This document shows, piece after piece, positions 48,778 through 57,238 of a stretch of DNA of 64,000 nucleotides. The notes below the pieces were generated by a model. It was given only the letters and a program-made list of their open reading frames with translations, was not told the origin of the DNA and searched no databases. The position numbers and the translations under genes were made by a program. The stretch comes from Chryseobacterium indologenes (lineage in GTDB: Bacteria; Bacteroidota; Bacteroidia; Flavobacteriales; Weeksellaceae): the NCBI GenBank assembly GCA_002439165.1, contig DJTE01000032.1, forward strand, positions 62,001-126,000. The letters are read 5' to 3'. How positions within the stretch are numbered: position 1 is the stretch's first letter; each line of letters starts with the position of its first letter.

Positions 48778-49185
48778 TTATTTATAATATTTTTTCCTTT
48801 CCTCAAAAGAAGTGTTCCATTGCGGGTGTTCTATCAGATACTCATGATCACGTATATCTTCATACTCCAGAGAATAGATAAAGCCTTTCTCATGCAGATA
48901 CGCTGCAAATTCTTTCAGCTCTTTTTCTCCTTCTTCAAAAGAGCCTTTATAGGCCATGCTTAATAAATAATCTTCTTCTACATCTTCTATCAGCATATCC
49001 GAGAGATAGATATAAATTTCCCAGTATTTATTTTCAATCGTTACATTGCCATACCCATCATCATGGAAATTGATCTTCTTTATATTTTTAAAATAAGGAA
49101 CGATTAATTCTTCTATTTTTTTAAATGAGGTTCCCGGGATAGTGCCATTTAAAGTGAGACTGAATTCAAAATTGTTATTTTCCAT
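48778..49185 (-). CDS. Hypothetical protein (135 aa)
   Basis: Starts MENNNFEFSLTLNGTIPGTSFKKIEELIVPYFKNI, then a strand-rich part with NFHDDGYGNVTIENKYWEIYIYLSDM, an acidic loop (LIEDVEEDYL) and a helical end with KELKEFAAYLHEKGFIYSLEYEDIRDHEYLIEHPQW. No signal peptide. Not recognised; alpha/beta with acidic surface, as for many immunity proteins. It lies 45 bases upstream of the 48289-48732 gene and 49 bases downstream of the 49235-49861 gene. Confidence 0.65.
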   Translation of the reverse strand: MENNNFEFSLTLNGTIPGTSFKKIEELIVPYFKNIKKINFHDDGYGNVTIENKYWEIYIYLSDMLIEDVEEDYLLSMAYKGSFEEGEKELKEFAAYLHEKGFIYSLEYEDIRDHEYLIEHPQWNTSFEERKKYYK

Positions 49186-49234
49186 ATTTTCTGATAATTA
49201 TCTTTTAGTAATAAAATGAGCAGAAAACTGTTCT

Positions 49235-49861
49235 CTATTCATCTTTACTCCACGGTTTGTAATACCAGACCCCTTCTAAAAACAGCCTATATCTGCCAAG
49301 CTGATATTCTCCATAGGAAAACAGGTAGATCATCTCATTTCTTATCAGATAATGAACTTCCAGTCCCTCTTCGGAAGTATATATTTCGTTATAAGTTTTG
49401 ATCAGGTTGAATTTACTTTCTTCAATTATCTTATCAAAACTTTCGGCATCTATTTCTTTTTTTAGTGTTCTTAACGGGCTGTTGTAAAAATCTGTTACGG
49501 TAACCTTTTGCTCGTCAACGTTAAAAATTTTATGCAGGCATTTTTCTTCATCTCCGTCAAATAGTTCCTGTTTGGTTTGATGAAAGTTAGCAATATTTTT
49601 ATCATCTTCAGGAGGAAAAGGATACGATTCCAGTGGTAGAAATTCTTCTCTTTTCCCCGCCAAATAATTCTGAATCCTTCCCAGTTCGTAAGTGTACTCA
49701 AAAATTAACTGAAATGGAGTTTCTTTAAAGTCTATTGTTACGAAGAGAGAGCCATCCAGTATTTCACGGGTATATTCAATATGGGTATTATTTTCTTTGT
49801 TGAACTTATAAGTAAACTGAATGACTCCTGCCAGAGCATACATTATTTTTTTTGCTTTCAT
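49235..49861 (-). CDS. Hypothetical immunity-like protein, intact relative of 40006-40269
   Basis: The 208-residue protein has an N-terminal beta domain (KIMYALAGVIQFTYKFNKEN, FVTIDFKETPFQLIFEYTYELGRIQNYLAGK, YPFPPEDD) present also in the truncated gene at 40006-40269. A C-terminal alpha/beta domain follows (about 90-205: VTDFYNSPLRTLKKEIDAESFD, EGLEVHYLIRNEMIYLF, GRYRLFLEGVWYYKPW). No signal peptide. I do not recognise the family. It gives the reference length that shows the plus-strand copy is missing its second domain. Confidence 0.7.
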   Translation of the reverse strand: MKAKKIMYALAGVIQFTYKFNKENNTHIEYTREILDGSLFVTIDFKETPFQLIFEYTYELGRIQNYLAGKREEFLPLESYPFPPEDDKNIANFHQTKQELFDGDEEKCLHKIFNVDEQKVTVTDFYNSPLRTLKKEIDAESFDKIIEESKFNLIKTYNEIYTSEEGLEVHYLIRNEMIYLFSYGEYQLGRYRLFLEGVWYYKPWSKDE

Positions 49862-49918
49862 TTTTTTATATTTTATCTGTTTCCATTGATTTTACATATG
49901 GAAATATCCTGTGAGCTG

Positions 49919-50707
49919 TTAGTGAAAGTGCTGCATTTGCTCCTGAGAGTAGAAATTATCTGCAAAATCAAATAATTTATCGGTTAGGATTTTCAGTCTG
50001 TCATGCTTTTCAAGGCTATGATGAATGCTTTTATATAAAGAGAGTAATTCATGAAATGTAGGGATATCTTCTTTTTCCATGAGGCTTATTTTTTCCTGAT
50101 TGATCAATTGAAAAACCTCCCAAAAGCTTTTCTTTAAAAGAGGGGTAACCGGGTATTTTTCAACAGGTGCTATCTTATCCGCCAAAAATTGTTCAGGATG
50201 TTTTATAAGCCATGCACAATACAAATTATTCTCATTAAACACTAAAGATATATTTTCAGTTATTTGTAACTCAGTACATTGATTCTGACTGTTTAAAAAA
50301 ATATCTCCATACCCTAACAGGATGTTGCCGGAGGGTACACTGTACCTGTATTCAAACGGTTCCAGATCAAATGATAATGGGTGTACGAGTTTAGGAATAC
50401 CCACTATCTTTTTTGCATTCGTTACCAGATCCAGTTTATGATGAGGTTCTTTTTCCAGTTCGCTGTAACCGAAGTAAACAGAGGTGAGCAAATGGTCATC
50501 GGCATTAAATCTGAATGTATCATTGTATTCTGTAAATAACCAACCTCTATCGCTTCCATTGGTGGTCAGTATTTCATGCTCTATTTCCTTAATGCTGTTA
50601 GAGGATGTCAGAAGAATTTCCACATCATAGATCAGCACTCTTGGAATGGCGGATAATTGCTGCCCGGCAATAATCTCTATATCAACATGGTCTGTGAGCT
50701 TATACAT
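49919..50707 (-). CDS. Hypothetical protein (262 aa)
   Basis: Soluble protein. Beta-rich first 180 residues (VDIEIIAGQQLSAIPRVLIYDVEILLTSSN, GWLFTEYNDTFRFNADDHLLTSVYFGYSEL, VPSGNILLGYGDIFLN) and a helical C-terminal third (FWEVFQLINQEKISLM, HELLSLYKSIHHSLEKHDRLKILTDKLFDFADNFY). No signal peptide. I do not recognise it. It begins 77 bases downstream of the 78-residue gene and is 57 bases upstream of the 49235-49861 gene, within the minus-strand immunity-like array. Confidence 0.7.
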   Translation of the reverse strand: MYKLTDHVDIEIIAGQQLSAIPRVLIYDVEILLTSSNSIKEIEHEILTTNGSDRGWLFTEYNDTFRFNADDHLLTSVYFGYSELEKEPHHKLDLVTNAKKIVGIPKLVHPLSFDLEPFEYRYSVPSGNILLGYGDIFLNSQNQCTELQITENISLVFNENNLYCAWLIKHPEQFLADKIAPVEKYPVTPLLKKSFWEVFQLINQEKISLMEKEDIPTFHELLSLYKSIHHSLEKHDRLKILTDKLFDFADNFYSQEQMQHFH

Positions 50708-50784
50708 CAGTTTATTTTCTTAGAATGGAACGTTTCAAAGCCTTATGGCTTTGGAGAATTGTTTTTTGTATTAATGATACAGGA

Positions 50785-51021
50785 TTATCTCCATGAATTC
50801 ATGGTATAATCTGAAAAATTGACTTTCATATCCTGTATTCTTTCTTCAAGGGCTTTAATGCCGATAAGTAAGTATTTTTCCCGTTCAGAATCGTTCAGTG
50901 TATATATAATATCAAATCCCGGGGTTGGAGTAGGAATTGGAACTGATAATTGGATAGTATCATTTTCCTCAAAAACATAATATTCCCATTCTTTTTCTTC
51001 TAATAGTTTTCTTTTATTCAT
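50785..51021 (-). CDS. Small acidic hypothetical protein (78 aa)
   Basis: Starts MNKRKLLEEKEWEYYVFEENDTIQLSVPIP, with TPTPGFDIIYTLN and a C-terminal amphipathic helix (SEREKYLLIGIKALEERIQDMK). No export signal. Not recognised. It is the first gene of the minus-strand array upstream of 50707. A free-standing short gene; could be an accessory or partial protein. Confidence 0.55.
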   Translation of the reverse strand: MNKRKLLEEKEWEYYVFEENDTIQLSVPIPTPTPGFDIIYTLNDSEREKYLLIGIKALEERIQDMKVNFSDYTMNSWR

Positions 51022-51469
51022 GGATAAGTTTAAAAAATCAGATCAATTAAGTTTCCTGGTTATGGAGTTTAGTTGTTTCAAATATAATTAAATATCGCTA
51101 TTAAAAAATAACTCTTTTAAATTGGAGAGGGGTTCATACTCCGGAAATTAAACCGTTTGTATGTAATAGCCTGGTATGGAGTGGGTTGTATTCAGATGAT
51201 TCAAAATGATATGCTGAATTTTAGAATGCTTTCCTATCTGTTTCCCAAATAAAATTGGATGCTGTTTTATAAATGCCACGGATGTACGAATAAAAAGGAT
51301 TCGTGCATCCGTGGCGATAAAAAATAGATATGTTCTCGAGGATTATGCAGATTACGCAGATTTTCCACAAACATCTACGCATCTGTGGGATCTGTGGGGA
51401 ATAATATATCCGTATATCTTATTGTTGATAGATTTACCTTACGTTTTCCGGTATATCAGCCTGCTTCCG
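51022..51469. other. Non-coding region separating the T6SS island from the immunity array
   Basis: Contains the long hairpin at 51275-51315, and next to it a stretch with several short repeats of the ATTATGCAGATTACGCAGAT and ATCTGTGGGATCTGTGGGGA type, which recur as intergenic repeats in many Bacteroidetes. No gene seen on either strand. Confidence 0.6.
51275..51315. repeat. 17-pair hairpin repeat
   Basis: GCCACGGATGTACGAAT, seven-base loop, ATTCGTGCATCCGTGGC: complementary over 17 positions with one T-G pair. It carries the CCACGGATG sequence typical of widespread Bacteroidetes intergenic repeats. No T-tract follows closely on either side, so it is not a clear terminator. Confidence 0.75.
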
Positions 51470-52453
51470 TTACTGAAAATTCCGTTTTTCCAGCATCCCG
51501 TCTTTATATATTTCAGTGTAGATCAGCTTTCCTTTTTTTCTGGTACTGATGATGGGTTTTCCGGTTTCTTCATTATAATTCTGCAGGAGTTTATAGCATT
51601 TCCATTCTCCAACAGGTAAGCCATTTTTATACTCTGCTTCCAGGTATGTATAGGGATCTGTATATTCCGGAGATAACTGTGAATCTACAAATCTGTTGGG
51701 CTTGAATTCTACCCATTTTCCTTCTCTGCTGTGATTTTTTACCATGCCCTGTTCTTCATCATTTTTATAAAGACCATCGTGATCATAGTATCTGGCAAAC
51801 TTTCCAGAGGGAAGAATCTGGTATTTCTGTAAAGGTTTTAAGGTAAAAGGACTTTCAGAAAATTCATAATCCTGGAGGGAAATGATATGGTTTTTATCAA
51901 TATTAAACAGGGTATGGCCGGCAAATCCCATTTCTCCTTCATGATGAAGGTATATTCTCTTCATATCAAGAGGTTTATTGTCCTTTGTTGAAATCAGGTA
52001 TATTTTTTCAATAAACGGTTCTGCGTAACGAACGGTATTATAAACTGCCATAAAATATAGCGAATACTGCCCATTACAAATGAAACCGGAGGCTATCTTA
52101 ATGGGGTCATATTTTTCGTTGACCTCTTTGCTGAATCGCAGCAAAACATCGTAATCTTCGGGAAGGATGATAATGTCTTTTTTGATGGGTGTTTCAAATT
52201 TTAAGGCACTGAGTTCTTTCAGCTTATTTTCATCCTGTAAGACAGGCAGAACAGCATCGGCGGTCATTCGTTTTGAAATATCCGTATATCCGAAAGGCAG
52301 CGTTATACAATCCGTTGTATTGGTGTTGAACAGAATAGATCTTCTACCAGGCAACTGTGGCTCTGTGTTTGTTGCTTTGTTTTCCGTCTGAGCCGTAGTG
52401 CAGCTGAAGAAAAGGAAAAACAGAACCGTAAAAGCGATATTAATTTTAGGCAT
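51470..52453 (-). CDS. Lipoprotein, probable immunity to the M15-type effector
   Basis: I start at ATG 52453, which overlaps the effector's stop by 8 bases, because it yields a signal peptide with lipobox (MPKINIAFTVLFFLFFSC, Cys18), absent from longer versions. The mature 310 residues include ITLPFGYTDISKR, KDIIILPEDYDVLLRF and a C-terminal region with repeated EGKWVEFKPN, NGLPVGEWKCY and GKLIYTEIYKDG units like MORN repeats. A periplasm-facing lipoprotein is the expected form of immunity to a peptidoglycan peptidase. Translational coupling to the effector gene supports the pairing. An alternative is an unrelated envelope protein. Confidence 0.75.
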   Translation of the reverse strand: MPKINIAFTVLFFLFFSCTTAQTENKATNTEPQLPGRRSILFNTNTTDCITLPFGYTDISKRMTADAVLPVLQDENKLKELSALKFETPIKKDIIILPEDYDVLLRFSKEVNEKYDPIKIASGFICNGQYSLYFMAVYNTVRYAEPFIEKIYLISTKDNKPLDMKRIYLHHEGEMGFAGHTLFNIDKNHIISLQDYEFSESPFTLKPLQKYQILPSGKFARYYDHDGLYKNDEEQGMVKNHSREGKWVEFKPNRFVDSQLSPEYTDPYTYLEAEYKNGLPVGEWKCYKLLQNYNEETGKPIISTRKKGKLIYTEIYKDGMLEKRNFQ

Positions 52454-54035
52454 ATATATCTGATATAGGAGTGAAACCGTGAACATGCAGGTGATTATTA
52501 TGTCGTGGAGTAGCGGTATGTGTGGTATGAGGCAGCCGTGTGGTGACATTGTCTTCAGCACTGGGATTTGAGGTGTTGGAAAAATTTTCTGACCGGCCTG
52601 ATTCAAACCCAAATTCATACAGAAGATTCCGAAGTGTTACCTGGCTGTCATAATCAAAATTCTCTGCGGTAAGGACGGTATTGAAACCATCCTGCTGAGT
52701 CGTTAATAAATTCAGATCTCCTGCTTCTCCGTTCACATGCTCTGCACTTGGATAGCAGGAGGCATCGGAATAAGAAAAGCCCTGAGATACGATATAGTGC
52801 TCGTTTCCCGCCTGTCTGAACTGCGCCAATGCTCCTAAGAAACCGGAAAATAAATCCGGCTGGATACTTCTTCTTCTGGTATGCTGGAATCCGTACCGGA
52901 TGATAACACCATTCCGGTTATAGTTGAAAGCTTCAAAAATCTGCGGCCCAACCCCTGCGTCGCCTATGATATCCATATCTACAAGGTCTACTTCTCCCGG
53001 TTGATTGGCATACCATTTATCGGTAGCCCCATCTCCAAGAGTTCCGTTGGAGTACACCAGCAGCTGATGGGCATCTATACTTTCCCCGGCAGCTCTGTTC
53101 GCTGTGAAATCTATGGTCTGCAAAAGATCTCCTCTCTGGGCCGGCGGTGGAATGGTATTTACCCTTCTTTTTCTGGTTACCCTTATTTTGGTTCTGGAAC
53201 AGATCCTGTGCTCATTATCGTGCTGGTCGTAATAAAAATAAACAATATCGGTAGAATGATTGCTCACCACTTTCTGGATTCTCCTTCTTCTTTCCGGATT
53301 CGTTGTGATCAATGCTAAAGTATTGTACGTATTATCACCATGATGAATGTTGTATATTGTTTTATTCACCACTCTGAATCTTCCTGTATCATCATTTAAG
53401 AAAATGCCTGCTCCGTTTACTTCTTCCTGACCATCCTTATAGGCACAGGGATTATTGTCTGTTCTTTCCACCGCTACTTCCAGATTAATACTGCCATCTG
53501 TGAGTCTTGCGGTCCATTCATCAAGAGTAGCTCTGGAATCTGGTCTGAGCTGCAGCTTAATAATGGCTTTGTTGATATGATCGCTTCGTAAATTAGTGTA
53601 ATCACGGGTTCCGGCTCTGTTGTTCAGGGCATCGAAATTTCCGACCTGTACGGTAAACAGCCTTTGTGCCTCATACCGGTTGGGGGATATAAAGCGCATT
53701 AACTGTAATGGGTCTGTATTTCCGGTCAGGGTATCTGCGGAAGGTCTTATCACTACATCTATACTCAGGTCTGTCATATTGCTGGTTTCCAGGATGAGAT
53801 ACACTGTTTTTCCCAATATGGCATCGTAGGGAATCGCCTGGTTCAGATGATCCTGCTGTACGTGGGCAGAATCAATTTTTGTGAAACTTACTCTGGTTCC
53901 ATTGTCTGTGGTTACTTTTTTGGCAAAATACACATCGGTGATACGCTGTAATGAATCATCGGGAGTATCGGGAGCCAATGGTCCATTCAAGGTTTGGGTC
54001 TGCCCGGAATCTGTTATTGTAATACGTGTCGCCAT
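52446..54035 (-). CDS. T6SS cargo: M15-type peptidoglycan peptidase (529 aa)
   Basis: The N-terminal half begins with ITITDSGQTQTL and contains VYFAKKV, a block also seen as IYFAKQV in the 55554-57218 protein, suggesting a shared T6SS docking region. The C-terminal part carries SAEHVNGEAGDLNLL (about residues 428-440), matching the SxHxxGxAxD zinc and substrate motif of the M15/VanX/VanY family, and near the C-terminus HNNHLHVHG supplies the HxH zinc ligands. A D,D- or L,D-peptidase acting on peptidoglycan cross-links is therefore expected. No signal peptide, as for T6SS cargo. The immunity-like lipoprotein gene overlaps its 3' end. Confidence 0.8.
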   Translation of the reverse strand: MATRITITDSGQTQTLNGPLAPDTPDDSLQRITDVYFAKKVTTDNGTRVSFTKIDSAHVQQDHLNQAIPYDAILGKTVYLILETSNMTDLSIDVVIRPSADTLTGNTDPLQLMRFISPNRYEAQRLFTVQVGNFDALNNRAGTRDYTNLRSDHINKAIIKLQLRPDSRATLDEWTARLTDGSINLEVAVERTDNNPCAYKDGQEEVNGAGIFLNDDTGRFRVVNKTIYNIHHGDNTYNTLALITTNPERRRRIQKVVSNHSTDIVYFYYDQHDNEHRICSRTKIRVTRKRRVNTIPPPAQRGDLLQTIDFTANRAAGESIDAHQLLVYSNGTLGDGATDKWYANQPGEVDLVDMDIIGDAGVGPQIFEAFNYNRNGVIIRYGFQHTRRRSIQPDLFSGFLGALAQFRQAGNEHYIVSQGFSYSDASCYPSAEHVNGEAGDLNLLTTQQDGFNTVLTAENFDYDSQVTLRNLLYEFGFESGRSENFSNTSNPSAEDNVTTRLPHTTHTATPRHNNHLHVHGFTPISDIYA

Positions 54036-54163
54036 TTTAAAATTTTTCTTTTTTTAATACGGGTGATTATCCAAATAATGAACATACACATGCCGGAATG
54101 GCATAATCCTTCGCCGGATTTTTCATCTGGCGGGTTCTGCATTTCTTCAGTTTATCCGGATTT

Positions 54164-55033
54164 TTATAATTCCTCATAGCTTATTTCTTTGATATGACAG
54201 ATGATCTTTTTCTGATAATTTTCCCCCAGCGAAAATTCTATGGTCAGCTTATGTTCCAAAACTTCTCTGGTGGTAAAATCCAGTAACATCTGCCCTTTAT
54301 ATTTGTCCAGTTTCGGAACATCTGTTTCACGGTTACAGTCTATTTCCTTTCTTTTCATTTCTCCGTAGAACATTTCCCTGTTTTTATCTGAAGGAATACT
54401 GCCGGTATACTGTAACAGCAATAATTCATCATCACAGCGCATGGCATCCGATTCCACCGTTTCGTCTATATCTATTATGGTATTGGTCATAAAATTAGAA
54501 TAGCGCGTACTGTATTTTATCTGGTGCTCTTTCTCATACGTTCCATAAAATTTATGGAGGATCATTCCGAAATGGCTGTTTTTTAAAAAGTCTCTACTGA
54601 CTAAGTTTTCCTTTTGGTAGAAATCTTTTAAAAACCGGTAAAAATCTTCAGCTTTTTTACCGACATAGGACCGGGAGAGCTTTTCCACCGTTTTTTCCAC
54701 TTTAGCCTGAAGGCCAGGCAGACCCTGTATATTTTTTAAACGTCCGTATCCGTCTGTTATCAGCACTACTTCATTATTGATGTCTGCAATTCCGGCTAAG
54801 AAATCTTTTTCGGACAGTGAGAGTTCCTTATCCCGGTGAACCCTGTCAAAAATTTCTATATGGTATTCAAATTTTCCTTCTTCCAAAAGCTTCAGTGTAA
54901 CATGAAAAATCTTATTGAGTTCGCTTCTGTGAGTTTTTCCGTTGGTGGTGGTATATTCATTACAGGAATAACGGTAAAATTTTTTTCCTTCGGTAAGGTT
55001 TAATTTAATATCTATGGGAAACACTGGCTCCAT
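54164..55033 (-). CDS. Hypothetical T6SS-island protein (about 289 aa)
   Basis: ATG 55033 (MEPVFPIDIKLNLTEGKKFY) is preferred to a GTG at 55042. The protein is soluble, with a beta-rich N-terminal 90 residues (FYRYSCNEYTTTNGKTHRSE, FHVTLKLLEEGKFEYHIEIF), a helical middle (LQAKVEKTVEKLSRSYVGKKAEDFYRFLKDFY) and a beta C-terminus (TIEFSLGENYQKKIICHI). I do not recognise the family. It lies between two effector-immunity pairs in the VgrG island with gaps of 41 and 128 bases, so it may be an adaptor or chaperone for loading cargo on VgrG. That is inference from position. Confidence 0.7.
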   Translation of the reverse strand: MEPVFPIDIKLNLTEGKKFYRYSCNEYTTTNGKTHRSELNKIFHVTLKLLEEGKFEYHIEIFDRVHRDKELSLSEKDFLAGIADINNEVVLITDGYGRLKNIQGLPGLQAKVEKTVEKLSRSYVGKKAEDFYRFLKDFYQKENLVSRDFLKNSHFGMILHKFYGTYEKEHQIKYSTRYSNFMTNTIIDIDETVESDAMRCDDELLLLQYTGSIPSDKNREMFYGEMKRKEIDCNRETDVPKLDKYKGQMLLDFTTREVLEHKLTIEFSLGENYQKKIICHIKEISYEEL

Positions 55034-55074
55034 AATTTTCACTCATTTTACAGGCTGTGGCTGCAGCTTTTATT

Positions 55075-55557
55075 TTACTCAAAAACTACTTTCCCTGCGG
55101 AAGAGATCCACTGGTTTTTTTTGTTCCAGGATCCGTCGCAGTCCTGCTGCAGCTGTTTAACTATTTTTGCTTTTTTCAGATCAATAATTGCACACGTATA
55201 ATTTTCGTGCAGGGTACTGTCTTTATCGCTTTCATACACATAATCTTTGATGATAGCATCCACTACCACGTAATTGGCATTAGGGGACAGGGAGGTAAAG
55301 AGTTCGCTTCCGGTACCTTTATATTGATTTCCCTTATCTACTTTTATTTTTTTCTTTTTATTGATAATATAGAGGTTGTACCATAGCTTCATATCTTTGT
55401 TGTATGATGCATAATACAGGGATACATTATTATTTAAAGCAAGCAGGGTATCTTTCTTTACCGTTTTTCTGTGCCCATCATGATTCCGGGGGGAAGCCAT
55501 ATTTCCACACGTAATTAAAATCACTGAAATCATCAGCAGGCTTGTTATTTTTTTCAT
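55075..55557 (-). CDS. Lipoprotein, probable immunity to the lysozyme-like effector
   Basis: Signal peptide with lipobox MKKITSLLMISVILITC (Cys17), then a mature part of 143 residues with SLYYASYNKDMKLWYNLYIINKKKK, NANYVVVDAIIKDYVY and a C-terminal CAIIDLKKAKIVKQLQQDCDGSW (two Cys). The start codon overlaps the stop of the effector gene upstream (ATGA at 55554-55557), a classic arrangement for effector-immunity pairs. Location in the periplasm fits protection against a cell-wall hydrolase. No known immunity family was recognised. Confidence 0.75.
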   Translation of the reverse strand: MKKITSLLMISVILITCGNMASPRNHDGHRKTVKKDTLLALNNNVSLYYASYNKDMKLWYNLYIINKKKKIKVDKGNQYKGTGSELFTSLSPNANYVVVDAIIKDYVYESDKDSTLHENYTCAIIDLKKAKIVKQLQQDCDGSWNKKNQWISSAGKVVFE

Positions 55558-57218
55558 GATAAGTTTGAATTGTTTTTCATTTTTTCATACCGTTTATCCA
55601 TATCGGTGCCTCTTCTTTTATTACCGTAATCATCAAGAATTTCCTGTTCATAGGTACTGTGCATATTTCCCCATTCTCCGGGGTTTCTCGATATTTTTGC
55701 AAGTTTTTCGCCTTCTTTTCTGGTTTTGTTTTCTTTATCCGTATTGGCATCTTTTTTAGCAAAAAACCTGTTTAATGCAGCGCCGAAATCATCTTTTACA
55801 AACCCAGGCCTGTTGATGTGATGATCCAGTGCGGTGGCTTTTCCTAATTTTGATTTTAAATACTCCGACAGTTGATAGGAATATCCGGCAGGCACTAAAG
55901 GCATAACCACTTCTTTTAATCTTTTGATAAAATCCAGCACCTGTTTTTCCTGAAATGTTTTATCAATAACGGCATTCACGATCGGCTGCAGAGGTTTGGA
56001 TTCTACCGCTTTTCCAAATAAAGATTCTTTACAGTTTTCCCTGATTTTAGCGGACAGCGTGTTGCCTGTAATTTTTTCCGCTTTGGAATCTGCCGGATCT
56101 TTATAATACAAAATCCCTGAATCAACCGTCCATCCGCAGGATACAAACAGTTCTTCATATTTTTCAGGGTACTGGGCTTTAAATTCTTCAACCTGAGTGG
56201 TAAATTCACCTTTTCCGGTATGATCCACTGTTTTCTGCATCGCTCCGGCGGTTAATATCATCTTTTCACCGGAAAGATCCCAGTCATAGGACTGAACGGA
56301 ATCCAGCTTGCCTTCATTCTCAGACATTCCCACGAGAATAGCTTTTTCTTCGGTGGTAATTTTACTGTCTTCAATTAAAGTATCCCAGTCGGCATAGTTC
56401 TCCAGTTTCTTCGTACCCCAGTAGGCGGGTCCGTATTCACCGCTGTACCGGGTACAGGTAATGGTATATTTCTTTCCGCAGTCACAGTATCTGATCTCGA
56501 ATCTTTCGCTGTCTTTATTCAGGAATTCATGGGTGTCATCCGGAAATTTTACTTCATCTTCTGTTTCTTTTACTTCGGCTTTAAAATATAAAAAGGCATT
56601 TAAATCATCTCTTTTGTTAAGTTTTTCGATCAGTTTATTTACATCTTCATCACTTTTGGGACGAAGCGTTATTTCTTTGGAATAAACCAGTGTTCCGTTG
56701 ATGCTGAATTCAATTTTGCTTTTCTCTTCTTCTCCATCTAAAAATTTCACCGGATTGTCGTAGACATTTTCAGCGTTTTCCAGTTTATTTTCGTGGATTT
56801 CAACCGAGAGTTTTCCGCTTGCCCCTTCACAGTTGGCGACTACCCATACTTTCTTTTTAATGGTGGTGCTGTTGATCCTCTCAAAATCAAAATCAGGAGT
56901 GCCGTCCGCTTTTTTTGCCTGTACTTCTTCTTCCCACGTGATTTTCACCTCTTCTTTTGCTTTTAGCCGTACAGAATCTTCTTTATCGGCCCGGATGTTC
57001 CTTCTTCCTTTTTTTTCATATCTCTTTTTTACATCAGATACCAGCCCGCCACTTTTTACGGTATAGGTTTCTTCTTTGGTTTCCCAGGTCATTTTAGGAA
57101 CCTGCTTCGCAAAATATATTTTCACCACATTCACTTCATGATCTACCTGGTGCGGCACATCATAAACCTTCTGATTGGGGTTTGCAGCATAATCATCTTT
57201 TTGTTGTTCGTCACTCAT
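55554..57218 (-). CDS. T6SS cargo: lysozyme-like effector (554 aa)
   Basis: The N-terminal 60 residues contain VVKIYFAKQV, similar to the M15-type effector's N-terminus, then a beta-rich, Lys/Glu-rich region with EVKITWEEEVQAKK (about 90-110). The likely catalytic domain begins near residue 285 with KAILVGMSENEGKLDSVQSYDWD, TAGAMQKTV and FKAQYPEKYEELFVSCGW. This resembles phage- and T6SS-type muramidase domains where a Glu in 'S-ENEG' is catalytic and 'Y-D---L---G--Q' follows. The C-terminal 60 residues (NRPGFVKDDFGAALNRFF, EWGNMHSTYEQEIL) are unassigned. No signal peptide. Peptidoglycan cleavage is inferred; the overlapping lipoprotein gene supports a periplasmic target. Confidence 0.7.
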   Translation of the reverse strand: MSDEQQKDDYAANPNQKVYDVPHQVDHEVNVVKIYFAKQVPKMTWETKEETYTVKSGGLVSDVKKRYEKKGRRNIRADKEDSVRLKAKEEVKITWEEEVQAKKADGTPDFDFERINSTTIKKKVWVVANCEGASGKLSVEIHENKLENAENVYDNPVKFLDGEEEKSKIEFSINGTLVYSKEITLRPKSDEDVNKLIEKLNKRDDLNAFLYFKAEVKETEDEVKFPDDTHEFLNKDSERFEIRYCDCGKKYTITCTRYSGEYGPAYWGTKKLENYADWDTLIEDSKITTEEKAILVGMSENEGKLDSVQSYDWDLSGEKMILTAGAMQKTVDHTGKGEFTTQVEEFKAQYPEKYEELFVSCGWTVDSGILYYKDPADSKAEKITGNTLSAKIRENCKESLFGKAVESKPLQPIVNAVIDKTFQEKQVLDFIKRLKEVVMPLVPAGYSYQLSEYLKSKLGKATALDHHINRPGFVKDDFGAALNRFFAKKDANTDKENKTRKEGEKLAKISRNPGEWGNMHSTYEQEILDDYGNKRRGTDMDKRYEKMKNNSNLS

Positions 57219-57238
57219 AATCTTTTATTTTGAGCTGA

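Noticed and set aside
52453..52618. Longer N-terminus for the lipoprotein gene (start at 52618)
   Set aside because: It would overlap 173 bases of the M15-type gene and bury the lipoprotein signal; ATG 52453 gives a proper signal and a typical 8-base overlap.
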